DNA from: Chloroflexota bacterium
GTDB lineage: Bacteria > Chloroflexota > Limnocylindria > Limnocylindrales > CSP1-4
Assembly: GCA_021802825.1 (NCBI GenBank)
Contig: JAJZRG010000004.1
Span: 87,475-151,474, forward strand
Length of the DNA: 64,000 nucleotides
Reading direction: 5' to 3'
Position numbers and translations under genes: made by a program. The notes under the pieces were generated by a model, which did not search any database, was not told the DNA's origin, and saw nothing but the letters and a program-made list of their open reading frames with translations. Within the stretch, counting starts at the first letter, position 1; each line of letters begins with the position of its first letter. Below are positions 8,090-15,179 of the stretch, piece by piece.

Positions 8090-9190
8090 ATGGACCCCGC
8101 CGATCCCGTTCCCCAGACCGTCAACGACCTCCTGCCCGTCGGCGTCATCCGGTTCGACGCCAGCCGACGGGTGGTGGAGGCCAACACCCGTGCCCACGCC
8201 CTGCTCGACACGGCGCCCGGTCGGCTCATCGGCCGCACGATCATGGAGACCTTCCTCGACCTGCACGTCGAGCGGTTCCTCAATGCGGGCGGCGGCACCA
8301 CCGAGGTCCGCCTCGGGACGGGCGAGCCAAGGACCATCGTCCTCCGCGCGGTGCGGACGCGCCACGATCAGCTGTTCGTCGTCCTCGAGGACGTCTCCGA
8401 GCTTCGGCGCCTGCGCCAGATCCGGACCGAGTTCATCGACAACCTGAGCCACGAGCTCCGCACGCCCATCAGCACGATCACGCTGCTGGCCGAGACGGCC
8501 GCCCGCGAGGCCGCGGCCGTTGAGGTCCCGGAGCGCCTCCGCGACCGCATCGCCAAGATCGAGGTCGAGACCGGGCACCTCGCCCAGATGGTGGCCGAGA
8601 TCCTGGACCTCGCCCGGATCGAGGGCGGCAGCTCCATCGTGCCCGACGACGACGTGGTCCTGGCTCGGCTGGCTGAGGCATCGGCGGAGCGGCTCCGGCT
8701 GTTCGCGGAGCGCGCCGGCGTGCGGATCGTCGTGGACGCAGACCCGGCGACGCCCGTGGTGCGCGTCGAGGAGCAGCGGATCGGCCAGGTGCTCGTGAAC
8801 CTCGTCCACAACGCAGTCAAGTTCAGCCCTGACGGTGGCGAGGTGGCGATCCGCGTGCGGGCGGCCGGCGATGGGGCGCGCGTCGAGGTCGAGGACCACG
8901 GGATCGGTATCGCCCGCGCCGACCGCGCCCGCGTCTTCGAGCGCTTCTACAAGGCAGACCGCGCTCGCGTCCGGGGTGGCGGCACCGGCCTCGGCCTCGC
9001 GATCTCGCGCCACATCGTGGCGGCCCACGGTGGCACCATCGGGGTCGAATCCGAGGAGGGCCGCGGCTCGACGTTCTGGTTCGTCCTCCCGGCCCGGCCG
9101 CCCGTGACCGCCTCCGTGTCCGCGACCAACGAAGCCGAAGCCGAAGCCGACAGCGACGTCCTCGACCCCCAAGCCCCCGCAGCCCCCTGA
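8090..9190 (+). CDS. Soluble PAS-HisKA-HATPase sensor histidine kinase, PhoR-like
   Basis: Sensor kinase of 366 residues. A PAS domain (about 10-110) is followed by the HisKA dimerisation domain, whose phosphorylated His is in FIDNLSHELRTP. The ATPase domain has N box LVHNAVKFSPDG, G1 VEDHGIGI and G2 GGTGLGLAI. No transmembrane segment is present, unlike classical PhoR, so the signal must be cytoplasmic or come through a partner such as PhoU. It heads a probable operon with a phosphoesterase 23 bp downstream and a glycerophosphodiesterase. This, plus the regulator at 1089 with no kinase of its own, suggests the two form the PHO two-component system. GTG at 8072 is an alternative start. The 272-bp gap upstream is GC-rich, with short inverted segments but no recognisable gene. 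Confidence 0.85.
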   Translation: MDPADPVPQTVNDLLPVGVIRFDASRRVVEANTRAHALLDTAPGRLIGRTIMETFLDLHVERFLNAGGGTTEVRLGTGEPRTIVLRAVRTRHDQLFVVLEDVSELRRLRQIRTEFIDNLSHELRTPISTITLLAETAAREAAAVEVPERLRDRIAKIEVETGHLAQMVAEILDLARIEGGSSIVPDDDVVLARLAEASAERLRLFAERAGVRIVVDADPATPVVRVEEQRIGQVLVNLVHNAVKFSPDGGEVAIRVRAAGDGARVEVEDHGIGIARADRARVFERFYKADRARVRGGGTGLGLAISRHIVAAHGGTIGVESEEGRGSTFWFVLPARPPVTASVSATNEAEAEADSDVLDPQAPAAP

Positions 9191-9213
9191 CCAACGGAAG
9201 GAAGCACGCCCGC

Positions 9214-9969
9214 GTGGACCGCCTGCTCGTCGCCACCCTCAACCTGCGCAACCTGGCCGACCGCTGGGACGAGCGCCTGCCGCTGCTGCTCGCCGACATG
9301 GCCGCGCTCCAGCCCGACCTGATGGGCCTCCAGGAGGTCGTCTACCCGCTCCAGCAGGACCGGCTCCTCGGCGCGGCGGGCGAGGCCCACTACGCGGCGG
9401 TCCGCGGCTGGGCCGGTCGACCCGAGTACGGCAACAGCATGCTCGTGCGGGCCCCGCTGGCGTTCGACGGCTTCGACCGGCTCGACCTCGGGCTGACGCG
9501 ATCCGCGCACCGCGCCCTGGTAGCGCTCCCCGGTGGCGGCCGGCTGCTGTTCGCCGTGACCCACCTCCACCACCCTCCCGAGGCGCACGCCGTGCGGCTG
9601 GACCAGGCGGAGCAGCTGCTCGCCTGGCTCGAGGGCGCGCCCGAGCACGACGCGATGGTCGTCGTCGGCGACTTCAACGCGGACCCGCTCGAGCCCGCCT
9701 ACGCGCGGATGGGCGCGGCCGGGTTCCGCTCGGCGCTGCTGGAGGGCAACGGCGCAGAGCCCTCGGTGACGTGGCCGTCGGGGCTCCAGGCGCCGGGCAT
9801 GGACACCGATGGCGACCCCGACTGCCTTGACTACATCTGGCTCCGCGGTGCCGCCCAAGTCGAGGAGGCGCGGGTCGTGTTTGACCGGTCCGCCGTTGAC
9901 GATCCCACCCTGTACCCGTCGGACCACTTCGGGCTGGCGGCGCGGATCCGCGTCGGGGGCGCCTCGTGA
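9214..9969 (+). CDS. Endonuclease/exonuclease/phosphatase family protein
   Basis: A 251-residue metal-dependent phosphoesterase of the EEP superfamily (PF03372). The conserved catalytic signatures are in order: TLNLRN at the N-terminus, MGLQEV with the metal-binding Glu, THLHHP, VVGDFNADP with the Asp-Asn pair, LDYIWLRG and the terminal YPSDHFGL with the catalytic His. There is no signal peptide, so it is cytoplasmic unless exported by another route. GTG at 9214 begins directly at the first conserved strand. It lies 23 bp after the histidine kinase and overlaps the next gene by 4 bp, so it is part of a kinase-phosphoesterase-GDPD operon, which hints at phosphate recovery from nucleic acid or lipid phosphodiesters. 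The precise substrate is unknown. Confidence 0.85.
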   Translation: MDRLLVATLNLRNLADRWDERLPLLLADMAALQPDLMGLQEVVYPLQQDRLLGAAGEAHYAAVRGWAGRPEYGNSMLVRAPLAFDGFDRLDLGLTRSAHRALVALPGGGRLLFAVTHLHHPPEAHAVRLDQAEQLLAWLEGAPEHDAMVVVGDFNADPLEPAYARMGAAGFRSALLEGNGAEPSVTWPSGLQAPGMDTDGDPDCLDYIWLRGAAQVEEARVVFDRSAVDDPTLYPSDHFGLAARIRVGGAS

Positions 9970-10637
9970 GCGGGCGGCGCGCACTCCGACTAGCGCACCG
10001 AGGCGACTGGCGGGTGGCGCCGGAGAACACGCTCGCCGCGATGGCGGCCGCGATCCGCGTGCCTGCCTGCGACGGCGTGGAGTTCGACGTCCAGCTCTCG
10101 CGCGACGGCGTGCCGGTGATCCTCCACGACGAGACGCTGGCCCGGGTGCAGCACCGCCCGGAGCGGGTGGACGCGCTCGATGCGGCGGAGCTCTCGGCGG
10201 TGGGCGTGCCGAGACTCGCCGAGGCGCTCGCGATGCTGGGACCCGACCCGTTCCTCGACATCGAGCTCAAGGGGGACGCCCACGGGGACGCTACCGCGGC
10301 TGTGCTCCGGGCCGCGCGGGGGGACGCCGGCCCCCGGGCCGTCCTGAGCTCGTTCGACCCGCCCAGCCTCGCCGCCATGGCCGATCGGCTGCCGGGCTGG
10401 ACCCGCTGGCTCAACGCCGAGGACCTCGCGCCGGCCACGCTGTCCCTCGCGCTGGGACTGGGCTGTCGCGGCATCTCGGTGCTGTGGGGCGCGATCACGC
10501 CAGCGTCCATGCGGGGCGCCCGCGACGCTGGGCTGGACGTGGCGGCTTGGACCGTCCGCCGCCGAGCGACGTTCGACCGCCTCGAGCGGCTCGGCGTCGT
10601 CGCGTGCTGCGTGGAGGCGGCTGCGCTCGACGGGTGA
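9966..10637 (+). CDS. Glycerophosphodiester phosphodiesterase
   Basis: A 223-residue GDPD-family enzyme that hydrolyses glycerophosphodiesters to glycerol-3-phosphate and an alcohol. The active-site motifs RLAHRGDWRVAPENT, GVEFDVQLSRDG and VILHDETL contain the paired His and the metal-binding Glu and Asp. FLDIELKGD supplies the further metal ligands. There is no signal peptide, indicating action on imported or recycled lipid head groups. The GTG start overlaps the stop of the upstream phosphoesterase in GTGA, showing translational coupling. In many bacteria this family is induced by phosphate starvation, which fits its position behind a PhoR-like kinase. No PHO box was found directly in front of this operon. 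Confidence 0.9.
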   Translation: MSGRRALRLAHRGDWRVAPENTLAAMAAAIRVPACDGVEFDVQLSRDGVPVILHDETLARVQHRPERVDALDAAELSAVGVPRLAEALAMLGPDPFLDIELKGDAHGDATAAVLRAARGDAGPRAVLSSFDPPSLAAMADRLPGWTRWLNAEDLAPATLSLALGLGCRGISVLWGAITPASMRGARDAGLDVAAWTVRRRATFDRLERLGVVACCVEAAALDG

Positions 10638-10661
10638 TCCTGCGCCAGAGGCGCGGTCCCC

Positions 10662-10804
10662 GGTATCTCCTCCGGGAGGTGCTTACGCACGCGCCCGGCT
10701 GGGCCTCACGCTCGAGAACCCTGCGTGGGACCCCCGTATCGGCTCCGGGAGGAGATACGGGCCTTTTTCCGCAGCGCAAGCGTCTCCCGGAGGAGATACG
10801 GGGG
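10662..10804. repeat. Three copies of a palindromic CTCCSGGAGGAGATAC element
   Basis: Copies are at 10662-10678 (inverted), 10743-10761 and 10784-10804, differing by single bases. The inverted first copy can pair over its whole length with the third. Copies 2 and 3 display GGAGGAGAT, a perfect Shine-Dalgarno-like string, and copy 1 its complement. The element fills much of the 367-bp gap between the glycerophosphodiesterase and the epimerase. I see no gene in the gap. Confidence 0.7.
10733..10770 (+). terminator. Rho-independent terminator-like hairpin after the GDPD gene
   Basis: CCCGTATC (10733-10740) pairs with GATACGGG (10754-10761) to give an 8-bp stem, followed by CCTTTTTCC. It is the only T-rich hairpin tail in this GC-rich region. 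It would end the kinase-phosphoesterase-GDPD transcript about 100 bp after the last stop codon. The stem uses one copy of the local repeat. Confidence 0.6.
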
Positions 10805-11004
10805 CTTGCGACGCGCTCAGACCGGGCGCGTCGGCCCGGGCCCGCGAGGCGCCGCTAACGACGAGCAGGCGCGTCACGGGCGAATGCACGGGCGGATAGG
10901 CTTGCGTCGAACGTGCGGCGCGGGTGCTGACGACGGTCATTGCCCCGCTTCCCGCGCGCCCATCGCCCATCTTGCTGCGGCCCAGCCAGGAGGAATCGCA
11001 CTGC

Positions 11005-11832
11005 ATGACCGCCGTCGAGGGCTTCGCGACAACGCCCGTCGGGCCCGGCGAGGTCGTGCTGGACCTGGGCGCGGGGGACGTGCGGGTCGTCGTGCGGCCG
11101 GCGCAGGGCGGGCGGATCGGGCAGGTGAGCGTGGGCGGGCGCGAGCTGCTGGTCGGCGGCCACCCGATGGGCCCGATCTACTGGGGCGCCTACCCGATGG
11201 CGCCCTGGGCGGGTCGGATCCGCCACGGGCGGTTCTCGTTCGCCGGGGCCACGCACCAGCTGCCGCTCGCGGCGCCGCCCCACGCGCTCCACGGCGTGGT
11301 GTTCGACCGGCCGTGGCGGGTGGACGGGCCGGACGCGATCTCGATCGACCTCGACCAGCGCTGGCCGTTCCGCGGGCGCGTGTCGCAGCGCTTCGCGGTG
11401 CGGGAGGACGGGCTCGACGTGGCGATGACGCTCGAGGCGGACGAGCCGATGCCGGTCACCATGGGCTGGCACCCGTGGTTCCGGCGCGCACTGGAGCCGG
11501 GCGGGGAGGGCGCGTCCCTCTCGTTCGACGCGGCCGAGATGCTGGTCCGGGACGGGGAGGGGATCCCATCGGGCGAGCGGGTGCCACCGACGCCGGGCCC
11601 TTGGGACGACTGCTTCACGGGGCTTCGCTCGGATCCCGTGCTGGCCTGGCCGGGCCTCGCCCTGACGCTGTCCTCGACCTGCGACTGGTGGGTGGTCTAC
11701 AACCAGCCCGTCTACGCGATCTGCGTGGAGCCCCAGTCAGGCCCGCCGGACGCGGTGAACACGGACCCCGAGGTGGTGACGCCTGACGCGCCGATGACCC
11801 ACACGATGTCCTGGCGCTGGGAGCGGGGATAA
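11005..11832 (+). CDS. Aldose 1-epimerase (galactose mutarotase) family protein
   Basis: A 275-residue beta-sandwich protein of the galactose mutarotase-like superfamily, which interconverts alpha and beta anomers of hexoses. Visible features are AQGGRIGQVSVGG, the segment MAPWAGRIRHGRFSF in place of the usual N.(A/G)R active-site Arg motif, HALHGVVFDRPW with the conserved His, and MGWHPWFRR with the second catalytic His. YAICVEPQSGPPDAVN carries the catalytic Glu. AGGAGG lies 12 bp before the ATG at 11005, fixing that start over longer upstream options. It is isolated between a terminator and the CRISPR locus. It could serve the galactose genes at 59-64 kb, but that is only functional reasoning. 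Confidence 0.88.
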   Translation: MTAVEGFATTPVGPGEVVLDLGAGDVRVVVRPAQGGRIGQVSVGGRELLVGGHPMGPIYWGAYPMAPWAGRIRHGRFSFAGATHQLPLAAPPHALHGVVFDRPWRVDGPDAISIDLDQRWPFRGRVSQRFAVREDGLDVAMTLEADEPMPVTMGWHPWFRRALEPGGEGASLSFDAAEMLVRDGEGIPSGERVPPTPGPWDDCFTGLRSDPVLAWPGLALTLSSTCDWWVVYNQPVYAICVEPQSGPPDAVNTDPEVVTPDAPMTHTMSWRWERG

Positions 11833-12397
11833 GACCAGCCGTTCGGGTTACCTCCGGCCGACCGTCGGTGTGACAGTCAACCTGCTTCGAAAACGCCTCC
11901 CGAGCTCGACTGCTGCGCGTGCTCGCCCCAGGGGAGCGGCAACAGACGGCGATGCCCGCAGGCGCCCGCGGCCAGGCTGTCACGCGGGCTCGGGGCACCA
12001 ATCTGAGCCTCGTCGACCGGCACGACCGCTGCCCCATTTTCATACGTGGCGGTGGCGCCCGTGCCATATGAGCTGTCACGGCCGCCGCGCACACTTGTTG
12101 CGCGTTCGGCCCTCGCGACATCGCCGCTCTGACTAATGTTGATCGCGAGGCTCGGAGCGAAAGCAGGGGAGTGGGCGTGCAAGCTCTGCGGCGGGATCCG
12201 GGCCACGGTGCGTTGTCGCGCGCGAGGCGCACAGCCGCCCGCGCGACGGACGCCATTTGTTGCCGTCCGCGGCCGAAGGGCCTCCGCCGCTGTGCCCGTC
12301 CGCGTCGTCCGGCGTGCCGGTGTCCTGAGGACCGCTCACCGGTTGCCGTTGCCCACGGTCCGTCGTGACCCGGTCTCGAACTTGGAGGGAACCCGTC
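11833..12397. other. 565-bp region upstream of the cas operon without a recognised gene
   Basis: GC-rich non-coding stretch between the epimerase and csb1. It contains short ORFs, including one of 89 codons at 12136-12405 with a CKLCGG motif, but that ORF overlaps the csb1 start and has no ribosome binding site or recognisable homology. The cas promoter should lie here; no -35/-10 pair is convincing. The csb1 ribosome binding site GGAGGGA is at its 3' end. Confidence 0.5.
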
Positions 12398-13633
12398 GTG
12401 CCTAGTCCTGCTCTTACGTACAACCTGCTTAGTGAGGCATGCAAGGCCGGCGGGCCGAGTGTGCTGGTGTCCACGACCGAGCTGGCGCCCGCGGGCGGTC
12501 CGATGGCCTCCGTCGCACCGGCGAAGTTCGTGACGCCGGGCGCCAACAGTCACGCGACGTACGCTTACGAGCACCGCTTCGTTGACGGCGCTGCCGCGGG
12601 CGTCGTCATCCTCGACTCGAAGCAGTCGCAGCTCAACCGTGCGGAGGCCGCGCTGGCACAGGCGATCCTGGACGGCGTCGATCCGCTGACGCGCGTGCCA
12701 CACGTCGCCGTCACGTACCGCCGCGACGGGCAGCCCGAGACATTCACCGACCTTACGCTCCCGCACCGCGCCTACGACGGCCATGTCCGGGCGGGGTCGG
12801 TGGCCGGGAAGCCCTCGACCGACCACCCGGCGTACCGCGCGGCCCGTGACGCGACGCCGGCGAACGCTCGGGCGCTGCTCGACTTCAGCCCCATCACGCT
12901 CGCGTACGGCGGATGGGACGCGACGCGCCGCTCGCGGCAGGGCCGGTGGCGAAGCGCCCTGGTCGGGGAGATCGTCGGCGTCTTGGCGGACCAGGACCTC
13001 GACCCCCGGTCGACGCCGCTCCGGGGCGGCGCGCGCGTGGACCCCGTGGCGATGCAGGTGCAGCTGGGCAGGGCGTCGATGATCGCGATCGCGGACGCCC
13101 AGCGCGGCGAGCTGAGCCCGAGGCTTTACGACAAGATCGTGAAGGCGGCGAAGTCGGCGGACGAGAAGTCAGCTGGGTCCACCTCAGCCTCGACGCTCGG
13201 CCTGGGCGGGATCCCACCGACGCTGGAGCAGCTCGCGGGCGTCGCCTGCACCCGGATCCTCCGCACGCACGTCCTCTCGTTCGCGACCCTGCGCCAGATC
13301 CGCTTCGGCGCCGGGCCGGACGGCGACGCCTCGTGCCGCGCGCTGGTTGCCGCCCTGGCGCTCGACGGCCTCGTGCGCGCGGACTCCGAGCTGTGCCTCC
13401 GCGCGAACTGCGACCTCGTCGAGGCGGGGCCGACGCGCGTGACGATCGACCGGAGGGCGGGCGCCTTCCAAGAGCTCGAGCCGCTCAGTATCGTCGCCGC
13501 AGACGAGCTTCTCGCCCGGGCCATCGCCGCCGCCAGGGAGGACGCAGGCGTCGACTGGACCGGGCAGATCTTCGCCGTGGACGGCGACCCCGACATCATT
13601 GCGAGCACCGACGACGCTTCCGAAGAGGGGTGA
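12398..13633 (+). CDS. csb1: Type I-G (I-U) CRISPR Cas7 backbone subunit Csb1
   Basis: A 411-residue protein recognised as the Cas7 (RAMP) subunit of type I-G/I-U Cascade, which polymerises along the crRNA spacer. Support comes from position (first of six cas genes, directly before csb2) and from Csb1-like features: AGVVILDSKQSQLNRAEAAL, a variant of the family's D..QS..NR..., ALLDFSPITLAYGGWD and FRQ-type segments. The GTG at 12398 is chosen because GGAGGGA lies 7 bp upstream; the reading frame extends a few codons further without a ribosome binding site. Csb1 of other I-G systems is similar in size. The stop is 4 bp before csb2, so the two are in one operon. Confidence 0.85.
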   Translation: MPSPALTYNLLSEACKAGGPSVLVSTTELAPAGGPMASVAPAKFVTPGANSHATYAYEHRFVDGAAAGVVILDSKQSQLNRAEAALAQAILDGVDPLTRVPHVAVTYRRDGQPETFTDLTLPHRAYDGHVRAGSVAGKPSTDHPAYRAARDATPANARALLDFSPITLAYGGWDATRRSRQGRWRSALVGEIVGVLADQDLDPRSTPLRGGARVDPVAMQVQLGRASMIAIADAQRGELSPRLYDKIVKAAKSADEKSAGSTSASTLGLGGIPPTLEQLAGVACTRILRTHVLSFATLRQIRFGAGPDGDASCRALVAALALDGLVRADSELCLRANCDLVEAGPTRVTIDRRAGAFQELEPLSIVAADELLARAIAAAREDAGVDWTGQIFAVDGDPDIIASTDDASEEG

Positions 13634-13637
13634 TGCG

Positions 13638-15179
13638 ATGAGCTTCGCGATCGTGGCCGAGTTCCCGCTCGGCACTTACCGCGGACATCTGCCTGACGGG
13701 CGGCCGGACCCCTTGCCGTCCCCGGCGCGCCTGCACGCGGCGCTGCTGGCGGCTGCCGGGCAGGGCGTCCGGGCAGACGCGGCCGAGGGCGCGCTCGCGC
13801 CGAGCCCGGCTGACCGCGCCGCGCTCGCCTGGCTGGAGGAGCACGCTCCCGACGCCATCGCCGCGCCCACTGCCGTCACGAACGACGGGCTCGCCGTCGC
13901 ATACCGGCCCGAGGGCTTTTTCGGGGTCCGTGAGAGGCGGCGGGTGCCGGTGTCGAGGGAGGACGCACTCGGGTCAGTAGCCCTCGCCGCTCCGGTCGCC
14001 TGGCTGTGGGACGACCCGCCCCCGTCCGGCGTCGCCGCGGCGCTGGAGGCGCTTTGCCGCGAGGTGTCGCACCTCGGCACGGCGGAGTCGCCAGCCGTGC
14101 TCCGGGTCGGCGAAGCCCTCGCCACGCACAGGCTGGACCGCGCCGCTGGCCTCTTGTCCGGCGGCGGCCTGGATGTGGAGGTCGCGCGCCCCGGACGCAC
14201 CGCCACACTCGAGCGGGTGCACGCGGAGGCGGTCGGGCGCCCCCCGTTCGGCTCCGCCGACCGCGCGCGCCGCGCCGAGGAGGCGGTCATCGCGCCGCCG
14301 TCGAGGACCGCCCTCGCGCTCGCTCGGTACGCGCCGCTCGAAGCGCCCGCACCAGAAGCGCCATGGCCGACCGCGGTCCTCCTGCCAATCGACGAGCACC
14401 TCCCACCCGATGCGCGCGTCGCCTGGAGCGTCGCCCTACACCGGGCGCTCGTCGGGCTGATCGGGGACGGGGCGCCACCGCTCGTCACCGGCAGGTACGA
14501 CGCCGGCGTGTCCCGCCCGGCAAACCGGCTTGCCATCCAGTTCATCCCGGCCTCGACACCCTCGGCTCCCAGCATCGGTGCGGCCGGCGCGTTCGCGCTG
14601 TTGATCCCGGGCGACGCGGACCCGGGCGATCTCGCCACGCTCGGCCGCGCCGTAGGCGGCCTGCGAGAGCTTCGGCTGGGCGCTCGGCGCACGATTCGCA
14701 TGCAGCACCCGGTGCAGGTGCTGGCGGGAGACTCCTTCTGGTCGCCCGTGGCGGACGGCTCCACGCGTGTCTGGGTCAGCGGCGCGGCCATCCCCGAGTC
14801 GCGGCCGGTGCGAGGACAGTTGTGGACGCTCGGCGACGCCGCGCTGCTCTCGGTCGGCCTGGTGCTGCGTGACCGCTTCGACCGACCCGCGGACCGCGCC
14901 GCGTGGTACCGGGGCCTCGTGGCTGGCGTGGCGGCCGCCGGCGGGGTCGTGCTCGAGGCGCACAAGCTTAACGGCGGGGACTCCCACCGGTACGTCCACC
15001 ACGTGACGCCCGAGACGGCCGTGCAGCCGTACCGGGCGGCGCTCCGGCTCGTGCCCCTCGTGGGGGACCGGACGGTCATGGCAATCGGCCAGAGCCGGCA
15101 CCTCGGAGGGGGCCTGCTGTTGCCGCTCGACCTCCCCGTCGGCCAGGGCAGCACGGGCGACTGGGGGAGGACGGCGTGA
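13638..15179 (+). CDS. csb2: Type I-G CRISPR Cas5-Cas6 fusion protein Csb2
   Basis: A 513-residue Csb2 protein (GSU0054 family), understood as a fusion of a Cas5-like and a Cas6-like RAMP domain. The Cas5-like N-terminus begins MSFAIVAEFPLGTYRGHL. The C-terminal half carries RPANRLAIQFIP and, near residue 483, the glycine-rich GQSRHLGGGLLLPLD typical of the Cas6 fold. The fused Cas6 would cut the 36-nt repeats to give crRNAs and stay bound to the 3' hairpin. The ATG at 13638 lies 4 bp after csb1, and its stop overlaps the cas3 start in GTGA. The catalytic residues cannot be named with certainty; the His in SRHLG is a candidate. Confidence 0.85.
   Translation: MSFAIVAEFPLGTYRGHLPDGRPDPLPSPARLHAALLAAAGQGVRADAAEGALAPSPADRAALAWLEEHAPDAIAAPTAVTNDGLAVAYRPEGFFGVRERRRVPVSREDALGSVALAAPVAWLWDDPPPSGVAAALEALCREVSHLGTAESPAVLRVGEALATHRLDRAAGLLSGGGLDVEVARPGRTATLERVHAEAVGRPPFGSADRARRAEEAVIAPPSRTALALARYAPLEAPAPEAPWPTAVLLPIDEHLPPDARVAWSVALHRALVGLIGDGAPPLVTGRYDAGVSRPANRLAIQFIPASTPSAPSIGAAGAFALLIPGDADPGDLATLGRAVGGLRELRLGARRTIRMQHPVQVLAGDSFWSPVADGSTRVWVSGAAIPESRPVRGQLWTLGDAALLSVGLVLRDRFDRPADRAAWYRGLVAGVAAAGGVVLEAHKLNGGDSHRYVHHVTPETAVQPYRAALRLVPLVGDRTVMAIGQSRHLGGGLLLPLDLPVGQGSTGDWGRTA

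Noticed and set aside
12136..12405. 89-codon ORF with a CKLCGG motif before csb1
   Set aside because: It overlaps the csb1 start, lacks a ribosome binding site and turns into an Arg/Ala-rich shadow; a small zinc protein cannot be supported.
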